Part shown: positions 55,312 through 64,000 of the stretch, one piece after another | Layout: every line of letters begins with the position of its first letter | How positions within the stretch are numbered: the first letter of the stretch is position 1 | From: Pseudomonas sp. PDM15 | GTDB taxonomy: Bacteria; Pseudomonadota; Gammaproteobacteria; Pseudomonadales; Pseudomonadaceae | Assembly: GCF_014851565.1 (NCBI RefSeq) | Contig: NZ_JACVAA010000002.1 | Location: 1 to 64,000 of the forward strand | Direction: 5' to 3' | DNA length: 64,000 nt | Position numbers and translations under genes: made by a program | Notes under the pieces: generated by a model | The model's input: the letters and a program-made list of their open reading frames with translations, nothing else | Told to the model about the DNA's origin: nothing | Database searches by the model: none

Positions 55312-55739
55312 GGCTTGGCCTCGGCCTCGACCGTGGTGATGCGCAGGTGGGAGAAGCCCATCTTGCCGGCGGCGTCCATGGCGGTGATCACCGCCTGGTG
55401 CGGGGTCTTGGCGTCGGCACTGATGGACAGCGGCAGGCTGTTGTCACCGCCGGACTCCTTGCCCAGCGCCGCCATCAGGCCGTCCAGATCGCTCTTGAGC
55501 AGCGCCTGGCCATTCAGCGAGTAGCTGCCCTCGGCACTGATCAGCACTTCCATCTGCTTCAGCGCGGTGTCTTCCGGCGGCGTGCCGCTGGCGGCTTCGG
55601 GCAAGTCGACCTTGAGCTGGGTCTCACGGGTGAAGGTGGTGGTGACCACGAAGAACAGCAGCAGGATGAACACCACGTCGATCAACGACGCCAGGTTGAT
55701 CTCGACATTGTTCTCCCGCTGTTTGCGCCGGAACTTCAC
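55308..55739 (-). CDS. ExbD/TolR family biopolymer transport protein
   Basis: A 143-residue protein with a short cytoplasmic N-terminus, one membrane helix containing the essential Asp in [15 protein letters not shown], and a periplasmic domain. It pairs with the overlapping ExbB/TolQ gene to energise an outer-membrane process with the proton-motive force. The position before lpxK (PA2982) is conserved; this is not the main tol-pal set. Confidence 0.9.
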   Translation of the reverse strand: MKFRRKQRENNVEINLASLIDVVFILLLFFVVTTTFTRETQLKVDLPEAASGTPPEDTALKQMEVLISAEGSYSLNGQALLKSDLDGLMAALGKESGGDNSLPLSISADAKTPHQAVITAMDAAGKMGFSHLRITTVEAEAKP

Positions 55740-56407
55740 GCCTTCTTGCCCTCTTTGCGGGCTTCCTTCGGCGCGGGGGCGCTGCCGTTGCCCAGGTCGA
55801 CGTCACGGTCGCCCTGCACCACTTCCACCAGCTTGATCGCCTCCTGCTCCATACCGACCACCAGTTCGTCGACGCGGCGCACCAGGAAGCGGTGGAAGAA
55901 CAGCGCCGGAATGGCCACGAACAGGCCGGCCGCAGTGGTGATCAGGGCTTTGGCGATACCACCGGCGAGTACCGAGGCATTGGCCATGTTGGAACCGGTG
56001 AAGGCGCTGAAGATGTCGATCATGCCCAGCACGGTGCCGAGCAGGCCGAGCAGCGGCGCGACACCGGCGATGGTGCCGAGGGTATTAAGGTAGCGCTCCA
56101 GATCATGGATGACGCGACCGGCAGCCTCCTCGATGCACTCCTTCATGATCTCGCGACCATGCTTGGAGTTGGCCAGGCCGGCGGCGAGAATCTGCCCCAG
56201 CGGCGAGTTGGCGCGCAGCTCCTTGAGCTTGTCGTTGGTGAGCTTCTTTTCCTTGATCCACAGCCACACCTGGCCCAGCAGATGGGGCGGAGCGATACGG
56301 CTGGCGCGCAGGGTCCAGAGACGTTCGGCAGTGATGCCGGCGGCAACGATAGAACTCAGAATGATCGGCAGCATCATCCAGCCACCAGATTTGACCAGCT
56401 CCCACAC
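55736..56407 (-). CDS. ExbB/TolQ family proton channel protein
   Basis: A 223-residue protein with three membrane helices and the conserved GVAPLLGLLGTVLGMIDIF segment. I choose the GTG at 56407 (VWELVKSGGW), preceded by GGGG; an ATG at 56449 is also in frame but would lie within the putative promoter region. Overlaps exbD by four bases. Confidence 0.9.
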   Translation of the reverse strand: MWELVKSGGWMMLPIILSSIVAAGITAERLWTLRASRIAPPHLLGQVWLWIKEKKLTNDKLKELRANSPLGQILAAGLANSKHGREIMKECIEEAAGRVIHDLERYLNTLGTIAGVAPLLGLLGTVLGMIDIFSAFTGSNMANASVLAGGIAKALITTAAGLFVAIPALFFHRFLVRRVDELVVGMEQEAIKLVEVVQGDRDVDLGNGSAPAPKEARKEGKKA

Positions 56408-56430
56408 GGCAGTGCATCCCCACTCGGAAA

Positions 56431-56442
56431 AGTGGCGCCACT
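56431..56442. promoter_or_regulatory. Palindrome AGTGGCGCCACT upstream of exbB
   Basis: A perfect 12-bp palindrome 24-35 bp upstream of the chosen exbB start, next to a TATGCT -10-like hexamer on the minus strand (56445-56450). It may be an operator or shape the 5' end of the mRNA. Confidence 0.4.
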
Positions 56443-56480
56443 CTAGCATAGGGTCGAGTCGGCGCAGACCACCCCGGTTC

Positions 56481-58706
56481 TCATTTTTCCCGCCAGAAAC
56501 GCGGACGCTCGCGCCAGCTGGAAACGCCTTCGTCCGAGCCCAGCAGCAGGCGCACGGCGCCACGCTCGGCGCTGTCATAGAGAGTGATGTCGCGCTCACG
56601 ATAACGCGCCAGCACACCCGGATGCGGATGACCGAAGGGGTTGTGCCAGCCTCGCGACAGCAACGCAGCCCGCGGCGCCACCGCATCGAGAAACGCCGCC
56701 GACGACGAGCTGCGGCTGCCATGGTGCGGTACCTGCAGCCACTCGGCGCGCAGATCGCGACCGACCGCCAGCAGCGCCGTCTCCGTCGCCTCATCTATAT
56801 CGCCGCTCAGCAGCAGCCGCTCGCCTGCTGCCTCGACCTTGAGCAGACAGGACGCCGGGTTGCCCTCTCCCGCCCCAGCCCAGCGCCAGGTGGTGAAACG
56901 CACGCCATCCCAGCTCCAGCTCGCCCCATCGATGCAAGGCTGCGCCGCCAAGTGCGCCGGCAATACAGCCGCCTCGCCACTCAGTACGCGGTCGATCGGC
57001 AGACCACGCGCCAGCGCCTCGGCGCCTCCGGCATGATCGCTGTCGGCGTGGCTGAGCAGCATCAGATCGACTCGAGACACACCCAGCTGGCGCAGCGACG
57101 GCAGCACGACTCGCTCACCCAGGTCGAAATCGCCGAAACGCGGCCCGGCGTCGTACAGCAGTGCATGCTCGCGGGTGCGCACCAGCACGGCCAGACCCTG
57201 ACCGACATCCAACTGCCAGACCTCCGCCTGCCCCGGCGGAATTCGTTCACGCGGCGGTGCAACGAACGCCAGCAGCATCGCCAAGCCCAACGCCCGCAGC
57301 GGCACGCCGGCCGGTGCGAGGCACAACAGCACGCCCAGACTGCCGATCAGCCAGCACCAGAGCGGCAGCGCGGTGGGCACCCAGGCCGGTAGCAACGACG
57401 CAATCCAGGCCAGCGACTGGAACAGGATTTCCAGCAGACCGCCGGCCAGCCACAGCAGCCCCTCACCCAACCAGGGCACCGGCAACAGCAGGGTGCCGAG
57501 CAGCGCCAACGGCACCACCAGCAGACTGACCCAGGGCACCGCGATCAGGTTGGCCAGCGGGCCGCTCAGGCTCAACGGCAGACCGAGGGCGAAGAACAGC
57601 GGCAGCATGCCCAGCGCCAGCGTCCACTGCGCGCGCCACCAGACCCGCCACCAGGGCCACGCGCCGAGCCGCCCGCCGAATACCCAGACCAGAACCGCCA
57701 CCGCGCCGAACGACAACCAGAAGCCTGCCTGCAGGCTGGCCAGAGGTTCGACCAGCAGCACCAGAATGAACGCCAGCGCCAACGGCCACCACAGCCCTAG
57801 ATGCCGGAAGCGCAGACGCCAGAGCAACACCAGCGCCACCATCACACAGGCGCGCCGTACCGGCACCTCGAAACCGGCCAGCAGGCCATAACCCAGCGCC
57901 CCGGCGAAGGCCAGGCCGCAGGCCCAGGGCAACCATGGCAGCAGGCGCGGCCACAGACCGAGCCGAGCCAGTCCAGCGACCAGGCCATAGAGCACGGCGG
58001 CGAGCAGCGCCACGTGCTGGCCGGAGATCACCAGCAGGTGCACGGTACCGGTGTCCTGCAGCGTGCGCCAATCGGCTCGACTTAGCCCGGAGTCATCACC
58101 GAGCACCAGCGCCGCCAACCCGCCGGCACGGCCGTGCGCCTCGACGCTGAGAAGGCGCTGACGCAGCTGGTCGCGCCAGGCCGAAGGTCCCGACGCCTCG
58201 CTCAGCCGCTCACCCTGCTTGATGGTGCCGGTAGCGCCGATGCGCTGAGCCAGCAGCCAAGCCTCGTAATCGAAGCCCTGCGGATTGACCAGGCCACGCG
58301 GGCGCTTGAGCTTGACCGCCAGGCGCCAGCGCTCGCCGGCTAGCAGCGGCGGGCGGTCATACCAGGACAGGCGCAGCCGCTGCGGCAATTGATGCTCACG
58401 AGCCGTCGCGCCTTCCAGCTGAAAGCGCACCACACCCTCACCAACCTCCGGCAGACCACTTACCCGCCCTTCCAGCCACAGGGTGCGACCATCCAGTTCG
58501 GGGAGCAGGCGATCATCCAGCGCCACCTGAGCGCTATAGCAGGCCCAGACGAAACCGAACAGAAAGAAGGAGACGGGATAGCTGCGCCAGGGCAACAGCA
58601 TCAGCGCGATAGGCAGCAGCGCCAGCAACAGCCAGGTCGGCGGCAGCTCCGGCAGTAACGGCAGGCAGGCCAGGCCTGCGCCCAGCGCGAGCATCCCTGT
58701 GCGCAT
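56481..58706 (-). CDS. comEC: DNA internalisation-related competence protein ComEC/Rec2
   Basis: A 741-residue membrane protein: an N-terminal DUF4131 region with membrane helices, the central Competence domain (GLARLGLWPRLLPW and following helices) and a C-terminal metallo-beta-lactamase-like domain with LLSHADSDHAGG. It forms the inner-membrane DNA channel in natural transformation. The ATG at 58706 has GGGAAA upstream; the frame extends beyond without a ribosome site. It is divergent from the DUF2062 gene. Confidence 0.92.
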   Translation of the reverse strand: MRTGMLALGAGLACLPLLPELPPTWLLLALLPIALMLLPWRSYPVSFFLFGFVWACYSAQVALDDRLLPELDGRTLWLEGRVSGLPEVGEGVVRFQLEGATAREHQLPQRLRLSWYDRPPLLAGERWRLAVKLKRPRGLVNPQGFDYEAWLLAQRIGATGTIKQGERLSEASGPSAWRDQLRQRLLSVEAHGRAGGLAALVLGDDSGLSRADWRTLQDTGTVHLLVISGQHVALLAAVLYGLVAGLARLGLWPRLLPWLPWACGLAFAGALGYGLLAGFEVPVRRACVMVALVLLWRLRFRHLGLWWPLALAFILVLLVEPLASLQAGFWLSFGAVAVLVWVFGGRLGAWPWWRVWWRAQWTLALGMLPLFFALGLPLSLSGPLANLIAVPWVSLLVVPLALLGTLLLPVPWLGEGLLWLAGGLLEILFQSLAWIASLLPAWVPTALPLWCWLIGSLGVLLCLAPAGVPLRALGLAMLLAFVAPPRERIPPGQAEVWQLDVGQGLAVLVRTREHALLYDAGPRFGDFDLGERVVLPSLRQLGVSRVDLMLLSHADSDHAGGAEALARGLPIDRVLSGEAAVLPAHLAAQPCIDGASWSWDGVRFTTWRWAGAGEGNPASCLLKVEAAGERLLLSGDIDEATETALLAVGRDLRAEWLQVPHHGSRSSSSAAFLDAVAPRAALLSRGWHNPFGHPHPGVLARYRERDITLYDSAERGAVRLLLGSDEGVSSWRERPRFWREK

Positions 58707-58801
58707 CGTTTCCCATCCTGGGTTATCGGTTGTCACAATGCGGCCAAGCCTGCCTGCGACCATCGGTGCATAATAGCCGCTCGTTTTTCCCGAGACTGCC
58801 C

Positions 58802-59329
58802 ATGCCTCGTCGTCTGTTCAAACGCTACATGCCCAATCCGGAGACGATCCGGGAACACAAGTCACTGCGCTTCCTCGGCGCCTTGCTGCACGACCCCAAC
58901 CTCTGGCACCTGAACCGCCATTCGGTGGCGCGTGCCATGGCTGCCGGCCTGTTCGCCGCGTTCATCCCGGCGCCTGCGCAGATGCTGATCGCCGCCTGCC
59001 TGGCGATTCCGATCCGCGCCAACCTGCCGATCTCGGTGGGCCTGGTCTGGCTGACCAACCCCTTCACCATGCCGCCGATCTTCTACTGCACCTACAAGAT
59101 GGGCAGCTGGCTGCTCGGCATTCCGCCGATGGAACTGCCGGACGAGCTGACCTGGGAATGGATCAGCGGCGAGCTGGCCATCGTCTGGAAACCCTTCCTG
59201 CTCGGCTCGGTGGTCACCGGCGCACTGCTGGGCTCGCTGGGCTACGGGGTGACCATGCTGTACTGGCGTTGGTGGGTGGCGCACAGCTGGCGCAAGCGCG
59301 CTGAGCGCCGTCGCCAAGCTGCCAACTGA
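58802..59329 (+). CDS. DUF2062 membrane protein
   Basis: A 175-residue protein with a basic N-terminus (MPRRLFKRYMPNPETIREHKSL), the DUF2062 pattern SVARAMAAGLFAAFIPAPAQM and WLTNPFTMPPIFYCTYKMG, and about three membrane helices. Function is unknown. The neighbouring lol and comEC genes are the same as in PAO1 (PA2985 position). Confidence 0.9.
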   Translation: MPRRLFKRYMPNPETIREHKSLRFLGALLHDPNLWHLNRHSVARAMAAGLFAAFIPAPAQMLIAACLAIPIRANLPISVGLVWLTNPFTMPPIFYCTYKMGSWLLGIPPMELPDELTWEWISGELAIVWKPFLLGSVVTGALLGSLGYGVTMLYWRWWVAHSWRKRAERRRQAAN

Positions 59330-59335
59330 ATGAAA

Positions 59336-59363
59336 AACGCCGCGATGATCGCGGCGTTTTTTT
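59336..59363. terminator. Bidirectional terminator between DUF2062 gene and lolE
   Basis: AACGCCGCGA-TGA-TCGCGGCGTT with seven T on the plus side and a five-base A-run on the other, serving both convergent transcripts. Confidence 0.9.
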
Positions 59364-59365
59364 CT

Positions 59366-60610
59366 TCACTCGTAGCGCAGCGCTTCGGCCGGCTGGGTGC
59401 GTGAGGCACGCCAGGACGGGTACAGCGTGGCGAGGAAGCTCATGCTCAGCGCCGCGCCGCAGATCAGCAACACGTCCAGGCCGCGCAGGTCGGACGGCAG
59501 GCTGCTGATGAAGTACACGTCCGAGCTGAAGATGTGCGCGCCGCTCACCTGCTCCAGCCAGGCCACCCAGCTGCTGACATTGAGCGCGACGATCACGCCC
59601 AGCACGCCACCGATCAGGGTGCCGATGCTGCCGATCACCGTGCCCTGGACCATGAAGGTGGCCATGATCTGCCCCGGCGTGGCACCCAGGGTACGCAGGA
59701 TGGCGATGTCGGCACGCTTGTCGGCGACCACCATGATCAGCGTGGCGATGATGTTGAAGGCGGCCACCGCGATGATCAGCAGCAGGAGCAGGCCGATCAT
59801 GGTCTTCTCCATCTGCATGGCGCTGAACAGGCTGCCCTGGGTACGGGTCCAGTCGATCGACTTGAAGCCGGCGCCCAGCTCCTTGGCGATGGAGGAAGAC
59901 ACCTGCGGCGCCTGGTACAGGTCCCTGAGGGCGATGCGCACGCTTTGCACCTGCCCTTCGCTCATACGCTGGATGCTGGAGGCGTCGGCGATATTGATCA
60001 GCGCCAGGCTGCCATCCAGCTCGGCACCGACCTTGAACACGCCGACCACGGACAGGCGCAGCATGCGGGGCGTGATGCCGCCGGCGGCGTTGCTCAGCTC
60101 CGGGACGATCAGGGTCAGCTTGTCGCCGACATTGAGACGGAAGCGCCGCGCGCTGATCTCGCCGAGCACTACACCGAACTCGCCCGGCTTGAGGTCTTCC
60201 AGGCGGCCCTGGACCATATGCCGGCCAATGATCGAGACCTTTTGCTCCTCGGCCGGATCGATGCCATTGATCTGGATCGGCTGCATGGTGCCCTTGTAGG
60301 AGAACATGCCTTCCAGTTCGGCGAAGGGCGCAGCGCCGGTCACCTGCTTGTGCTTCATGGCAGCGGCGGCCACCGCCTGCCAGTCATCCAGCGGCTGCTC
60401 CGCGGACAGGGTGGCGTGCGGCACCATGCCGAGGATGCGCGAGCTCATTTCCTTCTGGAAGCCGTTCATCACCGACAACACCACGATCATCGCCAGCACG
60501 CCAAGCGCCAGGCCGATCATCGAGGTCAGCGAGATGAAGGAGATGTAATGATTGCGCCGCTTGGCCCGGGTGTAACGGGCGCCGACGAAGATCGCGAGTG
60601 GCCGGAACAT
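59366..60610 (-). CDS. lolE: Lipoprotein-releasing ABC transporter permease LolE
   Basis: A 414-residue permease starting MFRPLAIFVGARYTRAKRR, with a membrane helix near residue 30, a large periplasmic domain, and three C-terminal helices ending in the PAEALRYE motif. With LolC and LolD it extracts outer-membrane lipoproteins for LolA. It is two bases downstream of lolD. LolC and LolE names follow gene order. Confidence 0.9.
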   Translation of the reverse strand: MFRPLAIFVGARYTRAKRRNHYISFISLTSMIGLALGVLAMIVVLSVMNGFQKEMSSRILGMVPHATLSAEQPLDDWQAVAAAAMKHKQVTGAAPFAELEGMFSYKGTMQPIQINGIDPAEEQKVSIIGRHMVQGRLEDLKPGEFGVVLGEISARRFRLNVGDKLTLIVPELSNAAGGITPRMLRLSVVGVFKVGAELDGSLALINIADASSIQRMSEGQVQSVRIALRDLYQAPQVSSSIAKELGAGFKSIDWTRTQGSLFSAMQMEKTMIGLLLLLIIAVAAFNIIATLIMVVADKRADIAILRTLGATPGQIMATFMVQGTVIGSIGTLIGGVLGVIVALNVSSWVAWLEQVSGAHIFSSDVYFISSLPSDLRGLDVLLICGAALSMSFLATLYPSWRASRTQPAEALRYE

Positions 60611-60611
60611 A

Positions 60612-61295
60612 TCAGGCAGCCACCAGCTTGCCGTCTTCCAGGCGCAGCACGCGATCCATCTGCCCTGCCAGTTGCGGGTCATGGGTCACCACCAGGAAGG
60701 CGGTCTGCGACGAGGAGCTGAGCTCGCGCATCAGGTCCTGGATACCCTGGGCGGTGTGCTGGTCGAGGTTGCCGGTCGGCTCGTCGAGCAGTACCAGCGC
60801 CGGGTTGTTGACCAGGGCGCGGGCAATGGCCACGCGCTGGCGTTCGCCACCGGACAGCTCGGCCGGCTTGTGTGACAGGCGATGCCCGAGGCCGACCCGC
60901 TCCAGCAGCGCGGTGGCACGCTGGCGTGCTTCCGGTATCGGGGTCTTGCCGATCAGCAGCGGCATGCACACGTTTTCCAGCGCGGTGAATTCCGGCAGCA
61001 GGTGGTGGAATTGGTAGACGAAGCCCAGCGCGCGGTTGCGCAGCAGGCCGCGGGCTTTTTCGTTGAGCGCAGAGAGTTCCTCGCCGGCCAGCCAGACGCT
61101 GCCCTTGCTCGGCGTATCCAGGCCGCCGAGCATGTTCAGCAGCGTGCTCTTGCCCGAGCCGGAGGAACCGACGATGGCCACGCGCTCGCCGGGCAGCAAC
61201 TCCAGCTCGACATTGGCCAGCACCTCGACCGTCTGCGGGCCTTCCTCGTAGCTCTTGCCCAGGTTGCGGCAACTCAGGACGGACTTGTCACTCAT
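60612..61295 (-). CDS. lolD: Lipoprotein-releasing ABC transporter ATPase LolD
   Basis: A 227-residue ATPase: Walker [10 protein letters not shown], the LolD-typical Q-loop [12 protein letters not shown], signature LSGGERQR and Walker [13 protein letters not shown]. The start MSDKSV overlaps the lolC stop by eight bases. Confidence 0.95.
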   Translation of the reverse strand: MSDKSVLSCRNLGKSYEEGPQTVEVLANVELELLPGERVAIVGSSGSGKSTLLNMLGGLDTPSKGSVWLAGEELSALNEKARGLLRNRALGFVYQFHHLLPEFTALENVCMPLLIGKTPIPEARQRATALLERVGLGHRLSHKPAELSGGERQRVAIARALVNNPALVLLDEPTGNLDQHTAQGIQDLMRELSSSSQTAFLVVTHDPQLAGQMDRVLRLEDGKLVAA

Positions 61296-62544
61296 AACGC
61301 AAAGCCTCCGCTGGCTGGGTGCGCGCCGCACGCCAGGCCGGGTAAAGGGTGGCAAGGAAACTCAGGACCAGGGCGGCACCGCAGACCAGCGCCACATCCG
61401 AGCCCTGCACCTGCGAGGGCAGGTAATCGATGAAGTACACCTCGGCATTGAGGAACTGGATGCCGAGCAGATTTTCCAGGCCCTTGATCGCCCCGCTGAC
61501 GTTGAGCGCGGCGAGCACGCCGAGCACGCCGCCGACCAGGGTACCGACGATGCCAATCACCGAGCCCTGGACCATGAAGGTCAGCATGATCTGCCGCGGC
61601 GTGGCGCCGAGGGTACGCAGGATGGCGATGTCGGACTTCTTGTCGGTCACCACCATCACCAGGGTGGAGATGATGTTGAAGGCGGCCACTGCGACGATCA
61701 GCAGCAGCAGCAGGCCGATCATGGTCTTCTCCATACGGATGGCCTGGTACAGGTTGCCGTGGGTGCGGGTCCAGTCGCGGGCGTAGAAGTCCTGCTCGCG
61801 CAACAGGGTGGCCAGTTCCCAGGCCACCTGGGGCGCCTGGAACAGGTCATGCAATTTCAGGCGGATGCCCTGCACCTCGCCCGGCTTGAGGCGCAGCAGG
61901 CGGCCGGCGTCCTGTACGTGGGTCATCACCACATGGCCGTCGATCTCGCCGGCGCCGACATGGAAGATGCCGACCACGGTAAAGCGCTTCATGCGCGGGA
62001 ACATGCCGGCGGGCGTCACGGCCACCTCGGGCGCGACGAAGGTGACCTTGTCGCCGATCTTCAGACCGAGCTTCTTCGCCGCCAGGTCGCCGATGACGAT
62101 GCCGAAGCCGCCGGCCTTGAGCGAATCGAGCGCGCCCTGATCCTTGAGGAAGTAGTCGCCAATGATCGACACCTTGCCTTCCTCGACCGGGTCGATGGCG
62201 TTGACCAGCACCTTCTGCACCTGGCCGTTGTGGGTCAGCAGGCCCTGCATCTGAGTGAAGGGAGCAATGGCGGCCACCTGCGGGTGACGCAGCAGGCCTT
62301 CGCCGATGGTGCGCCAGTCCTTGATCGGCGTGGGGCTGTCGAGGGTGGCGTGGGGCACCATGCCCAGAACGCGGTCGCGCATCTCGCGGTCGAAACCGTT
62401 CATGACCGACAGCACGACGATCATCACCAGCACGCCAAGGGCCAGGCCGATGATGGAGGTGAGGGAGATGAAGGAGACAAACAGGCTGCGGCGCCGGGCC
62501 TGCGTATAACGCACGCCGATAAAGAACGGCAGGGGTCTGAACAT
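61288..62544 (-). CDS. lolC: Lipoprotein-releasing ABC transporter permease LolC
   Basis: A 418-residue paralogue of LolE with the same layout: [20 protein letters not shown], one N-terminal membrane helix, periplasmic domain, three C-terminal helices and PAEALRYE at the end. The ATG at 62544 is preceded by no strong ribosome site but matches LolE exactly. It is the first gene of the lolCDE operon. Confidence 0.92.
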   Translation of the reverse strand: MFRPLPFFIGVRYTQARRRSLFVSFISLTSIIGLALGVLVMIVVLSVMNGFDREMRDRVLGMVPHATLDSPTPIKDWRTIGEGLLRHPQVAAIAPFTQMQGLLTHNGQVQKVLVNAIDPVEEGKVSIIGDYFLKDQGALDSLKAGGFGIVIGDLAAKKLGLKIGDKVTFVAPEVAVTPAGMFPRMKRFTVVGIFHVGAGEIDGHVVMTHVQDAGRLLRLKPGEVQGIRLKLHDLFQAPQVAWELATLLREQDFYARDWTRTHGNLYQAIRMEKTMIGLLLLLIVAVAAFNIISTLVMVVTDKKSDIAILRTLGATPRQIMLTFMVQGSVIGIVGTLVGGVLGVLAALNVSGAIKGLENLLGIQFLNAEVYFIDYLPSQVQGSDVALVCGAALVLSFLATLYPAWRAARTQPAEALRYE

Positions 62545-62642
62545 GAGTGAAGGGTTCGCTGGCGGAAAGAGAGAAACGTCCTTGTGGCGGGGCTTGGCGC
62601 GCGGCTTTACACTCAGACCACCACTGCTGCCATGGGTTCGCC

Positions 62643-63215
62643 ATGTCGATTCAAGACGCCGATGATCGCCGCGAATACTACCGTATCGAGGATACGATCG
62701 CACTGGATTTCAGCCTGCTCTCCAGGGCCGAAGCTCACGCCAGTGACCCGCTGCACGATAATTCTCCGCTGTTCAATTTGCTCAGCGAACTGCACCTGAT
62801 GGACTTCGAGTCGCAGCACCTGCTGCGGCATATCAGCGAGCGCGACCGCACCCTGGCCAATTACCTCAAGGTGATGAACAAGCGCATCGACCTGCTCGGC
62901 CAGGCCGTGGCGCAGAGCCTGCTGCGCGACATCGGTGCGCCGCGGCGGGTGTCCATCTCCGAGGGCGGCATCAGCTTCAATCACGGCCAGGTGATACCGG
63001 CTGGCAGCCATCTGGCGATCAAGATGGTGCTGATGCCCCAGGCCCTCGGCCTGCTGCTGCGCGCCAAGGTCGTGCACTGCCACAATCGAGACGATGGCCA
63101 GTTCGAGATCGGCACCGAGTTCGAGGCACTGACAGACGCCCAGCGACAGCTGCTGGCGCGCCACATCCTGCAGAAGCAGGCACTGGAGCGCCGCCAGGCG
63201 CGGGGGCAGGACTGA
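62643..63215 (+). CDS. PilZ domain protein
   Basis: A 190-residue protein with a C-terminal PilZ-like domain. DRREYYRIEDTIALDF at the N-terminus contains the RxxYR-type arginines that bind c-di-GMP, and ISEGGISF resembles the DxSxxG motif with Glu replacing Asp. The first part has an added helical region. It is divergent from lolC and is followed by a small exported protein gene with a one-base overlap. Confidence 0.82.
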   Translation: MSIQDADDRREYYRIEDTIALDFSLLSRAEAHASDPLHDNSPLFNLLSELHLMDFESQHLLRHISERDRTLANYLKVMNKRIDLLGQAVAQSLLRDIGAPRRVSISEGGISFNHGQVIPAGSHLAIKMVLMPQALGLLLRAKVVHCHNRDDGQFEIGTEFEALTDAQRQLLARHILQKQALERRQARGQD

Positions 63216-63511
63216 TGCGCGCCCTGCCACTGATGCTCGCCCTGCTGTTGCCGTTGCCGACACTGGCGGAAACCATCGAGATTCCCGTCGGCCAACAGGG
63301 CGACGCGGTCGCCGGCCTGCCCAAGCTGGGCGAATCCAGAAGCTCGGTGCTGGCGCGCTTCGGCCTGGCCGACGAGGAACATCCGCCGGTGGGCCAGCCA
63401 CCGATCACCCGCTGGGACTACCGCACCTTCAGCGTCTATTTCGAGTATGACCACGTGGTGAACAGTGTGCTTCACCACCAGCCCCGCCATCCCATCAAGG
63501 AACAACAGTGA
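63215..63511 (+). CDS. Small exported protein, unknown
   Basis: A 98-residue protein with a Sec signal peptide (LPLMLALLLPLPTLAE, cleavage after TLA near 17) and a soluble part containing GESRSSVLARFGLADEEHPPVGQPPIT and WDYRTFSVYFEYDHVVNSVLHH, which looks like the SmpA/lipid-asymmetry-like small fold seen in phosphodiesterase neighbours. Start and stop overlap both neighbours, so the three genes form an operon. Confidence 0.75.
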   Translation: MRALPLMLALLLPLPTLAETIEIPVGQQGDAVAGLPKLGESRSSVLARFGLADEEHPPVGQPPITRWDYRTFSVYFEYDHVVNSVLHHQPRHPIKEQQ

Positions 63512-64000
63512 CCCTTATCTACGGCCACCGCGGCGCCAAGGGCGAAGCACCGGAAAACACTCTCGCCAGCTTCCAGCAATGCCTTGCACATGGCGTCACC
63601 CGCTGCGAGCTGGATCTGCATCTGTCACGCGATGGCGAGCTGATGGTGATCCACGACCCGACCCTCAAGCGCACCACCGGCCGCCGCGGCAAAGTGGTGG
63701 AGCATGATGCCGAGGAGCTAACGAATCTGGATGCACGCCTGGGCGGCCCGGGCTGGAAGACGCTCTGCCCCATTCCCAAGCTGGAAACCCTGTTCGAGCA
63801 GTGCCCCTTCGAGCACTGGCAGCTGGAAGTCAAAAGCGCCTCGCGGGTGCGTGCCGCGCGTACCGTGCTGGCCATCCAGGCCTTGGCCGAACGCTTCGGC
63901 ATCAAGGACAAGGTCACCGTCACCAGCAGCTCGCGCGAAGTGCTGCGCGCCCTGCGCCGCCTGACTCCGGAACTGTCGCGCGGCCTGGTCGCCGAGTACA
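63508..64000 (+). CDS. Glycerophosphodiester phosphodiesterase, 5' part
   Basis: The visible 164 residues (GTG start at 63508, overlapping the previous stop) show the GDPD hallmarks HRGAKGEAPENTL near the N-terminus, ELDLHLSRDGELMVIHDPTLKRTT with the catalytic Glu, Asp and His, and HWQLEVKS. It cleaves glycerophosphodiesters to glycerol-3-phosphate and an alcohol. The end is outside the window. Confidence 0.9.
   Translation, partial: MTLIYGHRGAKGEAPENTLASFQQCLAHGVTRCELDLHLSRDGELMVIHDPTLKRTTGRRGKVVEHDAEELTNLDARLGGPGWKTLCPIPKLETLFEQCPFEHWQLEVKSASRVRAARTVLAIQALAERFGIKDKVTVTSSSREVLRALRRLTPELSRGLVAEY

Overview
The window looks like chromosome of a Pseudomonas species. From about 32.4 kb to the right end the gene order (TetR regulator, rgsA small RNA, tatD, pilZ, holB, tmk, mltG, pabC, fabF, acpP, fabG, fabD, plsX, rpmF, yceD, maf, sppA, gph-like, rluC, rne, murB, ptpA, kdsB, Trm112-like, lpxK, exbD, exbB, comEC, DUF2062, lolE, lolD, lolC, PilZ, GDPD) is the arrangement I know from P. 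aeruginosa PAO1 around PA2957-PA2990, and codon use there is uniformly GC-rich. This half is housekeeping: fatty-acid synthesis, cell-envelope precursors, lipoprotein export, RNA decay and replication accessory genes.

Positions 1 to about 31137 look different and read as accessory DNA. The right edge is sharp: a radical SAM gene (start at 31257, minus strand) is cut directly after its Cys-rich cluster and runs into foreign sequence with a stop at 31135-31137. Just inside this edge lie three minus-strand genes matching the Gamma-Mobile-Trio (GMT) set: gmtY (tyrosine recombinase), gmtZ (large repeat-bearing recombinase-like protein) and gmtX. The rest of the radical SAM gene is not in the window, so the element probably continues to the left of base 1. 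Between gmtY and gmtZ a 362-bp tandem duplication has produced a small chimeric gene.

The likely cargo, left to right, is: the end of one DUF1302/DUF1329 outer-membrane gene pair; an unknown protein; a YdcZ-like membrane protein; a thioesterase; a six-gene meta-cleavage operon on the minus strand (C-C hydrolase, extradiol dioxygenase, MhpA-like flavin hydroxylase, hydratase, acylating acetaldehyde dehydrogenase, 4-hydroxy-2-oxovalerate aldolase); a second DUF1302/DUF1329 pair; a TetR regulator; and two ACMSD-like amidohydrolases, the second with a twin-arginine signal. An 18-bp palindrome of the form ATGARCACWAGTGWTCAT precedes both the meta-cleavage operon and the amidohydrolase genes, with a weaker copy at the TetR gene. 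I infer one regulon for uptake, possible decarboxylation, hydroxylation and ring cleavage of a hydrophobic aromatic compound whose identity the sequence does not settle.

Next comes a repair/mutagenesis block: dnaE2 and a divergent SOS-associated peptidase (SRAP/YedK) share one LexA box; further right are a stub of the LigD polymerase domain, a DUF2188 protein, a small unknown protein and decayed remnants of imuA and imuB. An orphan Xre/ParS-type antitoxin gene with a perfect palindrome in its promoter lies between these remnants and the trio. No tRNA, rRNA or CRISPR array was seen.
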